Assembly: GCF_014174475.1 (NCBI RefSeq)
Contig: NZ_JACJUD010000002.1
Location: 360,422 to 424,421, forward strand
Source: Aquipseudomonas ullengensis
GTDB lineage: Bacteria > Pseudomonadota > Gammaproteobacteria > Pseudomonadales > Pseudomonadaceae
DNA length: 64,000 bases
Direction: 5' to 3'
Positions 1-9,604 of this stretch are shown in pieces. Position numbers and translations under genes: made by a program. Within the stretch, counting starts at the first letter, position 1; each line of letters starts with the position of its first letter. The notes under the pieces are model-generated. The model worked only from the letters and a program-made list of their open reading frames with translations, was not told the DNA's origin and did no database searches.

Positions 1-3000
1 ACGGTGCGTGCATCGCCTTCGGCATCGGCGGTGGTGTAGGTGCCGGCCACTGCGCCAACGGCCACGCCGCTGTCTTCAGTGAAGTCATTGGCGGTGACGG
101 TGATGGTCGGCGCGTCGTCGACGGCGGTGATGGTGAGGCTAACGGTGACTGGATTGGAGACTGCGCCGGTGTTGTCCTTGATGGTGTAGGTGAAGGTGTC
201 GTTGGTGGTATCACTGCCGTTGTGCTGGTAGCTGACAGTGCCGTCGGCATTGACGGTAACGGAGCCATTGGCCGGATTGCCGGTGATGACGATGCTGGTC
301 GGGTCGATGGTGCCATCGACATCGGTGTCGTTAATCGCCAGGTTGATCAGCACGCTGCTGCCTTCGGCCACGGTGGTACTGTCGGCGACGGCTACAGGCG
401 CATCATTGATCGGAGTGACGCCGATATTGACGGTTACGGTGTTGCCGTCGACGGTGCCGTCATTGACTTTGTAGGTGAAACTGTCGGTGGTGGTTTCGCT
501 GCCGTTGTGGGTGTAGCTGAAGGTGCCATCGGCATTCAGAGTTAGAGTGCCGTTGGCGGGGCCTGTAACCAGGGTGGCAGTCAGCGGGTCGCTCTCGGCA
601 TCGCTGTCATTAGTCAGCACGCTAGTGGCGCCACTGGCGAGGATGGTTGCGGTACCGCCTTCAGAAACGCTGATGCTGTCAGTGACGGCCACAGGAGCGT
701 CGTTCACTGGGTTGACGGTGATATGTACCGTCGCTGTGGACGTGCCACCTTTTCCGTCATAAATGCCGTAAGTGAAGCTCGCAGCGCCACTAAAGCCAGG
801 GGTGGGTGTGAAAACCACGTTGCTGCCAACCACGGAAAAGCTGCCATTCGACGCGCCGCTTATCATGTAAGCGCGCAGGCTATCGCCATCAGCATCTGTG
901 TCGTTGGTTACCAGTTCATTCAGTGGTAACGGCAGAACCAGAGTCTGGTCCTCGTTAATGGTGTAGAAGTCGTCGTTGGCAACCGGCGCGTCATTGACCG
1001 GAGTTACACCAATGTTGACGGTGACAGTATTGCCGTCGACGCTGCCGTCATTGACCTTGTAAGTAAAACTGTCGCTAGTGGTCTCGCTGCCGTTGTGGGT
1101 GTAGCTGAACGTGCCGTTGGCGTTCAGGGTCAGGCTGCCGTTGGTGGGCCCTGTGACCAGAGTGGCCGTCAGTGGGTCGCCATCGGCATCGCTGTCATTG
1201 GCCAGTACGCTGGTCGCGCCGCCCACGAGGATGGTGGCAGTGCCACCTTCAGAGAGTGTGATGCTGTCAGTGACAGCAACCGGCACGTCGTTTTTTGGGT
1301 TGACGGTGATATTTACCGTCGCCGTGGAAGTGCCGCTGTTCCCGTCACTGATCGTATAAGTGAAGCTGTCGGAACCGGAGAAGCCGCCGTTGGGGGTGTA
1401 GATCGGATTGCCCGATACGGCGTCGATCACTACTGATCCGTTGGCGCCCTGGGTGACTCCCGTAACGGTCAGCGTATTGTTTTCCGCGTCGGTGTCGTTG
1501 CTGAGTACCGCGATAGTGACGGATAAGTTTTCGTCAGATGTTGCAGCGTCATCGTTGGCAACCGGCGCGTCGTTGACTGCAGCTACGACCACGTTAACGG
1601 TGGCGGTATTGGACGTCAGCTGTCCATCGGTGACGGTGTAGGTGAAGTTCGCGGTGCCGTTGAAGTTGGCATTGGGCGTGAAGGTGACCGTGCCATTGCT
1701 GTTGAGTACGGCGGTGCCGCCGTTGCCGCTGGTGACGCTGTTGATGATCAGCGGTGTGCCATCCGCATCGCTGTCGTTGCCGGTTAGTTGCGCGACGGTG
1801 AAGATCACCGAGGTGTCTTCAGTGGCACTAAGGCTATCGTTGACGGCCACTGGCGCGTCATTGACCGGATTGACGGTGATGGCCACCGTATCGGTATCGC
1901 TCAGGCCGTCACTGTCGGTGGTAGTGACAGTCAGTGAGTCCGCACCGTTGTAGTTGGCATCCGGCGCGTAGTGCAGGTTGTTGAGGGCAAGGTTGAGCAG
2001 GAGTTTGTTGCCGAACAGGGTAACGCTGTCGGTGCCACTGCCACTGATGGTAATGCCTGGGAACCAGCCAATTGTCAGCACGCCATGTTCGACGCTGAGG
2101 GTGGTGCTCAGGGTCTGGCTGTCAATATCGGTTAGGCCAACGTGCTTGCCACCATCCAATTGCAGCGAGCCATCCTCATTGACGCTCAGAGCGCCCGGCA
2201 TGGCGTTGACCGGGGCGTCGTTCACCGCATTGATGCTGATGTTCAGGGTGGCCGTGTCCGTCAGCGTGCCGTCGCTGAGGGTGTAGGTGAACTGCGGTAC
2301 CGGGCCGTTGTAGTTGGTGCCTGGGGTGAAGGTGAACTCACCGTTGCTGGCGACTGTCAGGCGGCCAACGAAGGGAATGGTGGCGGTGCTGCCAGCCGCA
2401 AAGGTGAAGGGCAGGCCGCTGATGCTGAACTGGGTCACGCTCAGGCTGTCGCCATCGACGTCGCTGTCGTTGGTGAGCAGGTTACCGGTGATCGGCGTGT
2501 CTTCGTTGGTGGTGATGCTGTCGTTGCCGGCGACTGGCGCGTCGTTGACTGCAGCCACGGCCACGTTGACGGTGGCGGTGTTGGACGTCAGCTGGCCGTC
2601 AGTGACGGTGTAGGTGAAGTCCGCCGTCCCATTGAAGTTGGCATTGGGTGTGAAGGTGACCGTGCCATCGATGTTGAGCACGGCGGTGCCGCCGTTGCCG
2701 CTGGTGACGCTGTTGATGGTCAGCGGCGAGCCTTCGACGTCGGTGTCGTTACCGGTCAGCTGCGCGGCGGTGAAGGTCACCGGGGTGTCTTCGGTAGCGC
2801 TGAGGCTGTCGTTGACGGCAACCGGTGCATCGTTGATCGGGTTGACGGTGATGGCCACCGTGTCGGTGTCGGTCAGGCCCGCGCTGTCGGTCGTGACGAT
2901 GGTCAGCTGGTCGGCGCCGTTGTAGTTGGCATCCGGCGCATAGCGCAGGTTGTTGAGCGCGATGTTGATCAGAATCTGGTTGCCGGACAGGGTGATGCTG

Positions 3001-5501
3001 TCGGTGCCACTGCCAGTGATGGTCAGGCCAGGGAACGCGCCAATTGTCAGCACGCCATGTTCGACGCTGAGGGTGGTGCTCAGGTTCGGGCTGTCGACAT
3101 CACCCACGCTGACGCGATTGCTGCCGTTGAGGCGCAGAGAACCGTCTTCGTTGACGCTCTGCGCGCCGGGCACGCCGTTGACCGGTGCATCGTTCACAGC
3201 GTTGATGCTGATGTTCAGGGTGGCTGTGTCCGTCAACGTGCCGTCGCTGAGGGTGTAGGTGAACTGCGGTACCGGGCCGTTGTAGTTGGTGCCTGGGGTG
3301 AAGGTGAATTCACCGTTGCTGGCGACTGTCAGGCGGCCAACGAAGGGAATGGTGGCGGTGCTGCCGGCATTAAAGGTGAAGGGCAGGCCGCTGATGCTGA
3401 ACTGGGTCACGCTCAGGTTGTCGCCATCGACGTCGCTGTCGTTGGTGAGCAGGTTGCCGGTGACGGGCGTGTCTTCGTTGGTGGTGATGCTGTCGTTGCC
3501 GGCGACCGGAGCGTCGTTGACCGCAGCCACGGCTACGTTGACGGTGGCGGTGTTGGACGTCAGCTGGCCGTCAGTGACGGTATAGGTGAAGTCCGCCGTG
3601 CCATTGAAGTTGGCATTGGGGGTGAAGGTGACGGTGCCATCGATGTTGAGCACGGCAGTACCGCCGTTGCCACTGGTGACGCTGTTGATGGTTAGCGGCG
3701 AGCCTTCTTCATCGGTGTCGTTACCGGTCAGTTGCGCGGCGGTGAAGGTCACCGGCGTGTCTTCGCTAGTGCTCAGGCTGTCGTTGACGGCAACCGGTGC
3801 ATCGTTGACCAGGGTGACGACCGGGGTGTCGCTATTCGCACCAGACAGGCTTGGCGTGCCGTTGTCGGTGACGGTCAGGTTGACCGTCGGCAGGGCATTG
3901 CCGCCGTTGACGTGGGCGGCACCGGCGGCGGTGAGTACCACCTGGCCGCCGACCAGGGCGTAGTAGCCAGCGCTGTTGCTGGTTCCAGTGAAGCTGACGG
4001 TCAGGCTATCGCCGTCTTCGTCGCTGGTGACGTAGGTGGCCGCCACCTGGCCCGCAGCAGCGCTTTCTTCGGTGAAGTCATTGGCGCTGACGGCAATGGT
4101 GGGCGCGTCGTTGACCGTGGTAACGGCAGGCGTGTCGCTGGCGGTCGCCGACAGACTCGGTGTGCCGTTGTCGGTAACGGTCAGGTTGACCGTCGGCAGG
4201 GCGTTGCCGGCGTTGACGTGGGCGGCGCCGGCGGCGGTGAGCACCACCTGGCCGCCGACCAAGGCGTAGTAGCCAGCGCTGTTGCTGGTTCCGGTGAAGC
4301 TGACGGTCAGGTTGTCGCCGTCTTCATCGCTGGTGACGTAGGTGGCCGCGACCTGGCCTGCAGCAGCGCTGTTCTCGGTGAAGTCATTGGCGCTGACGGC
4401 AATGGTGGGCGCGTCGTTGACCGTGGTAACGGCGGGCGTGTCGCTGGCGGTCGCCGACAGGCTCGGGGTGCCGTTGTCGGTGACGGTCAGGTTGATCGTC
4501 GGCAGGGCATTGCCGGCGTTGACGTGGGCGGCGCCGGCGGCTGTGAGCACCACCTGGCCGCCGACCAGGGCGTAGTAGCCAGCGCTGTTGCTGGTTCCGG
4601 TGAAGCTGACGGTCAGGTTGTCGCCGTCTTCGTCGCTGGTGACGTAGGTAGCCGCCACCTGGTTTGCAGCCGCGCTGTTTTCGGTGAAGTCGTTGGCGCT
4701 GACGCTGATGGTCGGTGCGTCGTTGATCGGGCGCACGCCGATGTTGACCACCAGGGTGCTTTGCCCGCCCTGGCCATCGCTAACCTGCACCTGGAAGCTG
4801 TCCGGGCCGTTGTAATCGGGGTTGGGCGTGTAGAGCCAGCTGCCATCGGGGTTGAAGACCAGTTGGCCGTTGTCCGGCGCATCGATCAAGTCGTAGGTCA
4901 GTGGGTCGCCATTGCCATCGACAATCACCAGTTTGCCGCCGTAGGGAACATCCTCGTCCGTTTCGACGGTGAAGGTGGCGGCCGGTGGGGGAGTGTTGAA
5001 GTCCTGGGCAGCGACCTCGAGAACGTCCTGCGGTGCGTCGCCATTGGCCAGGCCTGCGGTCTGGAAGCCGATGGTCGGGTCGAGTTGTTCGCCAGTCTCG
5101 CCCAGCAGCACGAAGCTGTGGCCGCCACCCACGCCGCCTGCGCCGCCACCACCACTGGAGCCTGGGCCCGCGGCGGTGGCTTCGAGTTCGGCTGTCGGGT
5201 CCATGCCAGCGGCGATGGCTTCTTGCAGCTGGTTGACGCTGAGGTCCTCGTCACTCGGCGGAGTCGGCGCGGCCGGTTGTTTTTCGGAGGTTTCAGCGGT
5301 GGCAACCCACTGGCTGCCCTGGCCGATTTCGAGATTCTGGCCGTCCTGCAGTTGCAGGCTGACCATGCCTTCCTGGCCGGTTTGCACCTGGTCGCCGCGG
5401 AACAGGCGGTCGCCTTCGATCAGTAGACGCTGGATACCTTCGGGGGACAGAGCAAAAACCTGGCCGACAACTGACTTTACGACTGCAACGACCGTACTCA
5501 T
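1..5501 (-). CDS. lapA: LapA-type giant surface adhesin, N-terminal part (3' end outside window)
   Basis: This is a biofilm adhesin held in the outer membrane by an N-terminal retention module and exported by a type I system. The frame is open from ATG 5501 (preceded by GGAGAG) to the left edge, giving about 1833 residues. Residues 1-108 resemble the LapA retention module. TAAG at residues 109-112 is the site cleaved by the periplasmic protease LapG in LapA. It is followed by a glycine-rich linker and a HSFVLL segment. From about residue 160 on the protein is a chain of roughly 100-residue cadherin/Ig-like tandem repeats, most beginning with variants of VNDAP. Some units are nearly identical at the DNA level. 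The exporter genes lie divergently upstream. The C-terminal RTX repeats and secretion signal, and the regulators LapD/LapG and the TolC-like LapE, are not in the window. Membership of the family is well supported; substrate specificity is unknown. Confidence 0.93.
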   Translation of the reverse strand, partial: MSTVVAVVKSVVGQVFALSPEGIQRLLIEGDRLFRGDQVQTGQEGMVSLQLQDGQNLEIGQGSQWVATAETSEKQPAAPTPPSDEDLSVNQLQEAIAAGMDPTAELEATAAGPGSSGGGGAGGVGGGHSFVLLGETGEQLDPTIGFQTAGLANGDAPQDVLEVAAQDFNTPPPAATFTVETDEDVPYGGKLVIVDGNGDPLTYDLIDAPDNGQLVFNPDGSWLYTPNPDYNGPDSFQVQVSDGQGGQSTLVVNIGVRPINDAPTISVSANDFTENSAAANQVAATYVTSDEDGDNLTVSFTGTSNSAGYYALVGGQVVLTAAGAAHVNAGNALPTINLTVTDNGTPSLSATASDTPAVTTVNDAPTIAVSANDFTENSAAAGQVAATYVTSDEDGDNLTVSFTGTSNSAGYYALVGGQVVLTAAGAAHVNAGNALPTVNLTVTDNGTPSLSATASDTPAVTTVNDAPTIAVSANDFTEESAAAGQVAATYVTSDEDGDSLTVSFTGTSNSAGYYALVGGQVVLTAAGAAHVNGGNALPTVNLTVTDNGTPSLSGANSDTPVVTLVNDAPVAVNDSLSTSEDTPVTFTAAQLTGNDTDEEGSPLTINSVTSGNGGTAVLNIDGTVTFTPNANFNGTADFTYTVTDGQLTSNTATVNVAVAAVNDAPVAGNDSITTNEDTPVTGNLLTNDSDVDGDNLSVTQFSISGLPFTFNAGSTATIPFVGRLTVASNGEFTFTPGTNYNGPVPQFTYTLSDGTLTDTATLNISINAVNDAPVNGVPGAQSVNEDGSLRLNGSNRVSVGDVDSPNLSTTLSVEHGVLTIGAFPGLTITGSGTDSITLSGNQILINIALNNLRYAPDANYNGADQLTIVTTDSAGLTDTDTVAITVNPINDAPVAVNDSLSATEDTPVTFTAAQLTGNDTDVEGSPLTINSVTSGNGGTAVLNIDGTVTFTPNANFNGTADFTYTVTDGQLTSNTATVNVAVAAVNDAPVAGNDSITTNEDTPITGNLLTNDSDVDGDSLSVTQFSISGLPFTFAAGSTATIPFVGRLTVASNGEFTFTPGTNYNGPVPQFTYTLSDGTLTDTATLNISINAVNDAPVNAMPGALSVNEDGSLQLDGGKHVGLTDIDSQTLSTTLSVEHGVLTIGWFPGITISGSGTDSVTLFGNKLLLNLALNNLHYAPDANYNGADSLTVTTTDSDGLSDTDTVAITVNPVNDAPVAVNDSLSATEDTSVIFTVAQLTGNDSDADGTPLIINSVTSGNGGTAVLNSNGTVTFTPNANFNGTANFTYTVTDGQLTSNTATVNVVVAAVNDAPVANDDAATSDENLSVTIAVLSNDTDAENNTLTVTGVTQGANGSVVIDAVSGNPIYTPNGGFSGSDSFTYTISDGNSGTSTATVNITVNPKNDVPVAVTDSITLSEGGTATILVGGATSVLANDSDADGDPLTATLVTGPTNGSLTLNANGTFSYTHNGSETTSDSFTYKVNDGSVDGNTVTVNIGVTPVNDAPVANDDFYTINEDQTLVLPLPLNELVTNDTDADGDSLRAYMISGASNGSFSVVGSNVVFTPTPGFSGAASFTYGIYDGKGGTSTATVHITVNPVNDAPVAVTDSISVSEGGTATILASGATSVLTNDSDAESDPLTATLVTGPANGTLTLNADGTFSYTHNGSETTTDSFTYKVNDGTVDGNTVTVNIGVTPINDAPVAVADSTTVAEGSSVLINLAINDTDVDGTIDPTSIVITGNPANGSVTVNADGTVSYQHNGSDTTNDTFTYTIKDNTGAVSNPVTVSLTITAVDDAPTITVTANDFTEDSGVAVGAVAGTYTTADAEGDART
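1611..3798 (-). repeat. 972-bp tandem supermodule in the adhesin, two full copies plus a partial third
   Basis: Landmarks recur exactly 972 bp apart: the ggacgtcagctg block occurs at 1611, 2583 and 3555. One 324-residue unit holds three Ig-like domains of different sequence. Copies differ by scattered substitutions only. A looser 588-bp periodicity is seen closer to the left edge, with similar blocks starting near 523 and 1111. Confidence 0.85.
3799..4716 (-). repeat. Three tandem 306-bp (102-residue) Ig-like repeats in the adhesin
   Basis: The gcrtcgttgacc landmark occurs at 3799, 4105 and 4411, and a diverged copy begins at 4717. Each unit encodes one domain containing VSANDFTE, AATYVTSDEDGDNLTVSF and NLTVTDNGTPSL. 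Copies are almost identical, which suggests recent duplication or gene conversion. Confidence 0.88.
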
Positions 5502-6008
5502 GACGAACTCTCCAATGTCAGACTGCTTGTGGCATCCGGCCAACCACTAGATGGCGCCTCTGCCTATTGTTTTTGTGACGTACGACAAAAAAGTAGCGCC
5601 AAGCTATTGGCTTATAACTAATCGATATTGCGATTATGCCAATAATTTGACCTGTGCGCCGTCATGCTAGACAATTCTTGCGGGGATGTCACTTTGACAT
5701 CGCTAGAGAAGTTCAAACTCTCCGATGAGCGGTAATGCTCTTGCCGCGACTGACCTGCAGGCCACGAATGACGGGGCTGTCGGGAGATATTTGTAAGTCC
5801 CTGTTTTCAATGGGCGGGGCTTCTGATAGATCGATAGGGTGATTTCCGTCACTGGCGAAATGTCGATCAGTGCACGGTTTGGTGGGGCGAACATATGAGG
5901 CAGGCCAGGATGGCGTGCCAGCCCGGCAGCAGGAGCTAAGGGTGGAGTAGGTTGAGCGCCGTTGCGCTCGGCCGGATGGAACCTGAACAAGAGCTGAGAG
6001 AGTCCCGC
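5502..6008. promoter_or_regulatory. Divergent promoter region between adhesin and its exporter
   Basis: About 0.5 kb separates the two divergent starts. It is visibly more AT-rich between about 5566 and 5700 than the flanking genes, as expected for promoters. A perfect palindrome ATGTCA-CTT-TGACAT lies at 5686-5700. Open frames on the minus strand between 5703 and 6280 have no family resemblance and are not called. No sigma-70 or sigma-54 promoter could be assigned with confidence. Confidence 0.5.
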
Positions 6009-8162
6009 GTGACCGCAGAAACCAGCCAAGCGAAAACCCTGGGCGATCCCCGTGCCCGGCATGACGACCCCCTTCTCGACAGCCTGTTGGCGCTCTGTGC
6101 ATTGCATCGACGCGCGGCCAGCCGGGCCTTGCTGACGGCTGGCTTGCCACTGCCCGCGCAGCGCCTGAGCGCCGAGTTGTTGCCGCGCGCGGCGGCGCGA
6201 GCCGGCCTGCAGGGGCGCTGGTTGCGCCGCTCACTGCAGCAGATTCCTGCGATTGCCTTGCCGGCGCTGTTGCTGCTCAAGGGCGGTGGCAGCGTTGTCC
6301 TGCTTGCGCGCCAGGGCGATCAGGCGCGCTTGCTGCTCGGCGAGAGCGATGGCGGCGAGGTGAGCGTGGCGCTCAGCGTGCTGGCCGAGGATTACAGCGG
6401 CGAGGTGTTCTTCGCCCAGCCGCGGCACCAGTTCGATCTTGATCGCGAGAGCCTGATTCCGCGCACCAAGTCCTGGTTCCGCGACACCCTCAAGCGCTCG
6501 CGCTGGCTGTATATCGATGCCATCGCGGCCAGTGTGCTGATCAACCTGATCGGCCTGTTCGCGCCGTTCTTCGTGATGAACGTCTACGACCGCGTGGTAC
6601 CCAACCAGGCGCTGTCCACGCTCTGGGTGCTGGCCATCGGTATCTCCGGTGCCTACCTGTTCGATCTGCTGCTCAAGACCATGCGTGGCCTGTGCCTGGA
6701 CCTGGCGGGCAAGAAGACCGACCTGATCATCTCCGCCAGCCTGTTCGAGCGCATTGTCGGCATGGCGATGAAGGCTCGGCCGGCGCGGATCGGCAGCTTC
6801 GCCCAGCACATCCACGAGTTCCAGGTGCTGCGTGACTTCCTCGCCTCGCTGACCCTGACCAGCCTGATCGATCTGCCGTTCACCCTGCTGGTGTTGCTGG
6901 TGGTGGCGGTGCTCGGCGGGCATCTGGTGTGGATTCCGCTGCTGGCCTTCCCGCTGGCCCTGGGCATCGGCTGGCTGCTGCAGAAGCCGCTGGCCGAAGC
7001 CATGGAGCGCACCATGGCGCTGGCCGCCGAGCGCCAGTCCGGGCTGATCGAGACCCTGGCTGGGCTCGATGCGGTCAAGGTCAACAACGCCGAGAGCGAA
7101 CGTCAGTACCAGTGGGAGCAGACCATCGGCACCCTTGGGCGCCTGGAGCTGAGCACGCGCATGCTGTCGAGCCTGGCGCTGAACATCACCGGGGTGATCC
7201 AGCAGTTGGCCGGCGTGTTGATGATCATCGTCGGCGTGTACCTGATCATCGCCGGCGAGCTCAGCATGGGCGGCCTGGTGGCCTGCTACATGCTCAACAG
7301 CCGTGCACTCGGCCCGCTGGGCCAGCTTTCCGGGCTGCTGACCCGTTACCAGCAGGCGCGGGTGAGCATGCAGGGCATCGACCAGATGATGGCGCTGCCG
7401 CAGGAGCGCGAGCAGCAGGAGCGGCCGCTGACCCGCGCCCGCCTGCAGGGCGCGATCGAATGCCGGCAACTGGACTTCCATTACCCGCAGCAGCAGAACC
7501 ATGCGCTCAAGGGCATCGACCTGGTGATCAAGCCCGGTGAGAAGGTCGGCATCATCGGCCGCAGCGGCTCGGGCAAGAGTTCCCTGGCGCGCCTGCTGGT
7601 CGGCCTCTACCAGCCCGATGGTGGCAGCCTGCTGGTGGATGGCGTGGACATCCGCCAGCTGGACGTCAGCGACTTGCGCCACAACATCGGCTACGTGCCC
7701 CAGGACATCCAGCTGTTCAGCGGCAGCCTGCGCGACAACCTGGTCAGCGGCGCCCGCTATGTGGATGACGAGCGCGTGCTGCAGGCCGCCGAACTGGCTG
7801 GCGTGCACGAGTTCGCCCGCCTGCATCCGCAGGGCTACGAACTGCCTGTGGGCGAGCGCGGTCAGCAGCTTTCCGGTGGCCAGCGGCAGAACGTCGCCCT
7901 GGCCCGTGCGTTGTTGCTCGATCCGCCGATCCTGTTACTCGACGAACCCACCAGCGCCATGGACAACACCGGTGAGGAGCGCCTCAAGCAGCGCCTGCAG
8001 GCGGTGATCGCCGACAAGACCCTGCTGCTGGTCACTCACCGTACCTCGCTACTCAGCCTGGTGGACCGCCTGATCATCGTCGACCGTGGGCGGATCATCG
8101 CCGACGGGGCCAAGGCCGATGTCATGGACGCGTTGAAGAAAGGGAGGATTTCCGGTGCTTAA
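6009..8162 (+). CDS. lapB: Type I secretion ABC transporter, LapB-like permease/ATPase
   Basis: Inner-membrane ABC exporter that powers secretion of the divergently encoded adhesin. Domains in order are an N-terminal degenerate peptidase-like region, a transmembrane block roughly at residues 165-440, and a nucleotide-binding domain. That domain has Walker A GRSGSGKS near residue 517, signature LSGGQRQN, and Walker B ILLLDEP followed by TSAMD. The sequence is recalled as very close to Pseudomonas LapB throughout (for example HDDPLLD near the N-terminus). Start choice is uncertain: GTG 6009 has GAGAGAG 6 bases upstream and gives the family's usual N-terminal length. ATG 5976 lacks a good ribosome site, and TTG 5952 follows GGTGGAG. 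The gene overlaps the next one by 8 bp, indicating translational coupling. Confidence 0.94.
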   Translation: MTAETSQAKTLGDPRARHDDPLLDSLLALCALHRRAASRALLTAGLPLPAQRLSAELLPRAAARAGLQGRWLRRSLQQIPAIALPALLLLKGGGSVVLLARQGDQARLLLGESDGGEVSVALSVLAEDYSGEVFFAQPRHQFDLDRESLIPRTKSWFRDTLKRSRWLYIDAIAASVLINLIGLFAPFFVMNVYDRVVPNQALSTLWVLAIGISGAYLFDLLLKTMRGLCLDLAGKKTDLIISASLFERIVGMAMKARPARIGSFAQHIHEFQVLRDFLASLTLTSLIDLPFTLLVLLVVAVLGGHLVWIPLLAFPLALGIGWLLQKPLAEAMERTMALAAERQSGLIETLAGLDAVKVNNAESERQYQWEQTIGTLGRLELSTRMLSSLALNITGVIQQLAGVLMIIVGVYLIIAGELSMGGLVACYMLNSRALGPLGQLSGLLTRYQQARVSMQGIDQMMALPQEREQQERPLTRARLQGAIECRQLDFHYPQQQNHALKGIDLVIKPGEKVGIIGRSGSGKSSLARLLVGLYQPDGGSLLVDGVDIRQLDVSDLRHNIGYVPQDIQLFSGSLRDNLVSGARYVDDERVLQAAELAGVHEFARLHPQGYELPVGERGQQLSGGQRQNVALARALLLDPPILLLDEPTSAMDNTGEERLKQRLQAVIADKTLLLVTHRTSLLSLVDRLIIVDRGRIIADGAKADVMDALKKGRISGA

Positions 8163-9516
8163 TTCGCTGTTTGGTGCGCAACTGCGCGCCTACTTCAAGG
8201 GCCGTGATGCGGTTGCCGGGCAACCCCTGCCGGAAGTGCGCAAGGCGCTGGTGGAGGATGCCCCGCATATCGTGCGCCTGACCATCTGGTGCCTGATCGG
8301 CTTCTTCCTGTTCGGCATGCTCTGGGCGCACTTCGCCGTGGTCGACGAAGTCACCCGCGGCGATGGCAAGGCCATTCCGTCGTCCAAGCTGCAGAAAATC
8401 CAGAACCTCGAAGGCGGCATCGTCGCCGAGCTGTTCGTCCGTGAAGGCCAGGTGGTGGAGGCGGGTGCGCCGCTGCTGCGCCTGGACGACACGCGCTTCG
8501 CCTCTAACGTCGGCGAAACCGAGGCCGATCGCCTGGCCCTGCTGCTGCGCGTCGAGCGCCTGAGTGCCGAGGTCGAGGGGCGCGAGTTGGCGTTTCCGAC
8601 CGCGATCATCGACGCGGTGCCGCACCTGGCCGCCAGTGAGCGCGCGCTGTTCGAGAGCCGCCAGTCGCAACTGCGCGACGAGGTGGGCGGGGTCGAGGAG
8701 CAACTGGTGCAACGTCAGCAGGAGCTGCGCGAGTTTGCCTCCAAGCGCGACCAGTACAGCCGCAGCCTGAGCCTGCTGCGCCAGGAAATCGACATGTCCG
8801 AGCCGCTGGTGGCCAAGGGCGCGATGTCCCAGGTCGAGCTGCTGCGCCTGCGCCGCGCCGAGGTGGAGAACCGCGGCGAGCTGGACGCCACCAGCCTGGC
8901 CATCCCGCGTGCCGAGTCGGCGATCAAGGAAAGCCAGCGCAAGATCGATGAGACCCGTGGGCGCTTCCGCAGCGACGCGCTGACCGAACTCAACGAGGCG
9001 CGCACCGACCTGAGCAAGATCCAGGCGACCGGCAAGGCCCTGGAAGACCGGGTCAACCGTACCCTGGTCACTTCGCCGGTGCGCGGCATCGTCAAGCAGC
9101 TGCTGGTCAATACCATCGGCGGGGTGATCCAGCCGGGCAGCGACCTGGTGGAGATCGTGCCGCTGGACGACAGCCTGCTGGTGGAAGCGCGCATCCGTCC
9201 GCAGGACATCGCCTTCCTCCATCCCGGCCAGCCGGCGGTGGTCAAGTTTACGGCCTATGACTACACCATCTACGGCGGCCTGCAGGCCAAGCTGGAGCAG
9301 ATCGGCGCCGACACCATCACCGATGAAGAAGGCAACAGCTTCTACCTGATCCAGCTGCGCACCGACAAAAGCCACCTGGGCAGCGAGGAACATCCGTTGC
9401 TGATCATCCCCGGCATGGTCGCCTCGGTGGACATCATCACCGGCAAGAAGAGCGTGCTCAGCTACCTGCTCAAGCCCATCCTGCGGGCCCGCTCGGAAGC
9501 GCTGCGCGAGCGCTGA
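8155..9516 (+). CDS. lapC: Type I secretion membrane-fusion (HlyD family) protein, LapC-like
   Basis: Periplasmic adaptor that links the inner-membrane ATPase to a TolC-type outer-membrane channel. It starts with GTG 8155 after AGGGAGGA and overlaps the end of the ATPase gene. One membrane helix lies at about residues 41-62, after a short cytoplasmic N-terminus. A lipoyl/biotinyl-like half (KIQNLEGGIVAELFVREGQ) follows, then a long helical coiled-coil section at about residues 140-300, then a beta-barrel half with the family motif around PGMVASVDIITGKKSVL. Its 453 residues are typical of type I MFPs. No TolC-like gene follows, so the channel must be encoded elsewhere. Confidence 0.94.
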   Translation: MLNSLFGAQLRAYFKGRDAVAGQPLPEVRKALVEDAPHIVRLTIWCLIGFFLFGMLWAHFAVVDEVTRGDGKAIPSSKLQKIQNLEGGIVAELFVREGQVVEAGAPLLRLDDTRFASNVGETEADRLALLLRVERLSAEVEGRELAFPTAIIDAVPHLAASERALFESRQSQLRDEVGGVEEQLVQRQQELREFASKRDQYSRSLSLLRQEIDMSEPLVAKGAMSQVELLRLRRAEVENRGELDATSLAIPRAESAIKESQRKIDETRGRFRSDALTELNEARTDLSKIQATGKALEDRVNRTLVTSPVRGIVKQLLVNTIGGVIQPGSDLVEIVPLDDSLLVEARIRPQDIAFLHPGQPAVVKFTAYDYTIYGGLQAKLEQIGADTITDEEGNSFYLIQLRTDKSHLGSEEHPLLIIPGMVASVDIITGKKSVLSYLLKPILRARSEALRER

Positions 9517-9535
9517 GCCAGGTTTGGCTGTAAAC

Positions 9536-9566
9536 AAAAACGCCGCATTCGATGCGGCGTTTTTTG
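9536..9566 (+). terminator. Intrinsic terminator after lapC
   Basis: A perfect 8-bp stem, CGCCGCAT (9541-9548) with ATGCGGCG (9552-9559), has a 3-base loop and is followed by a run of T residues. The A-rich left flank means it can also act for the minus-strand operon that ends at 9676. Confidence 0.9.
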
Positions 9567-9604
9567 TTGGTGCGACGGTCGTGCAAGCCAGCGTGCGGGA
9601 TCGT

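Noticed and set aside
2142..3695. 517-residue plus-strand open frame in the adhesin region
   Set aside because: It mirrors the repeated structure of the minus-strand adhesin and consists of repetitive Gly/Val/Asp sequence.
3799..4716. Possible CRISPR-like array
   Set aside because: Repeats are 306 bp and coding, with no spacer/repeat alternation; they are protein domain repeats.
5703..6280. Minus-strand open frames upstream of lapB
   Set aside because: They have no conserved-looking sequence and no ribosome sites, and partly overlap the lapB N-terminus.
6231..7826. Long open frame (531 residues) on the minus strand across lapB
   Set aside because: It is antisense to a strongly supported ABC transporter gene. 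Composition is Gln/Ala/His-rich as expected from a shadow frame in high-GC DNA.
8122..9537. 471-residue minus-strand open frame across lapC
   Set aside because: Fully antisense to the HlyD-family gene, with no recognisable domain.
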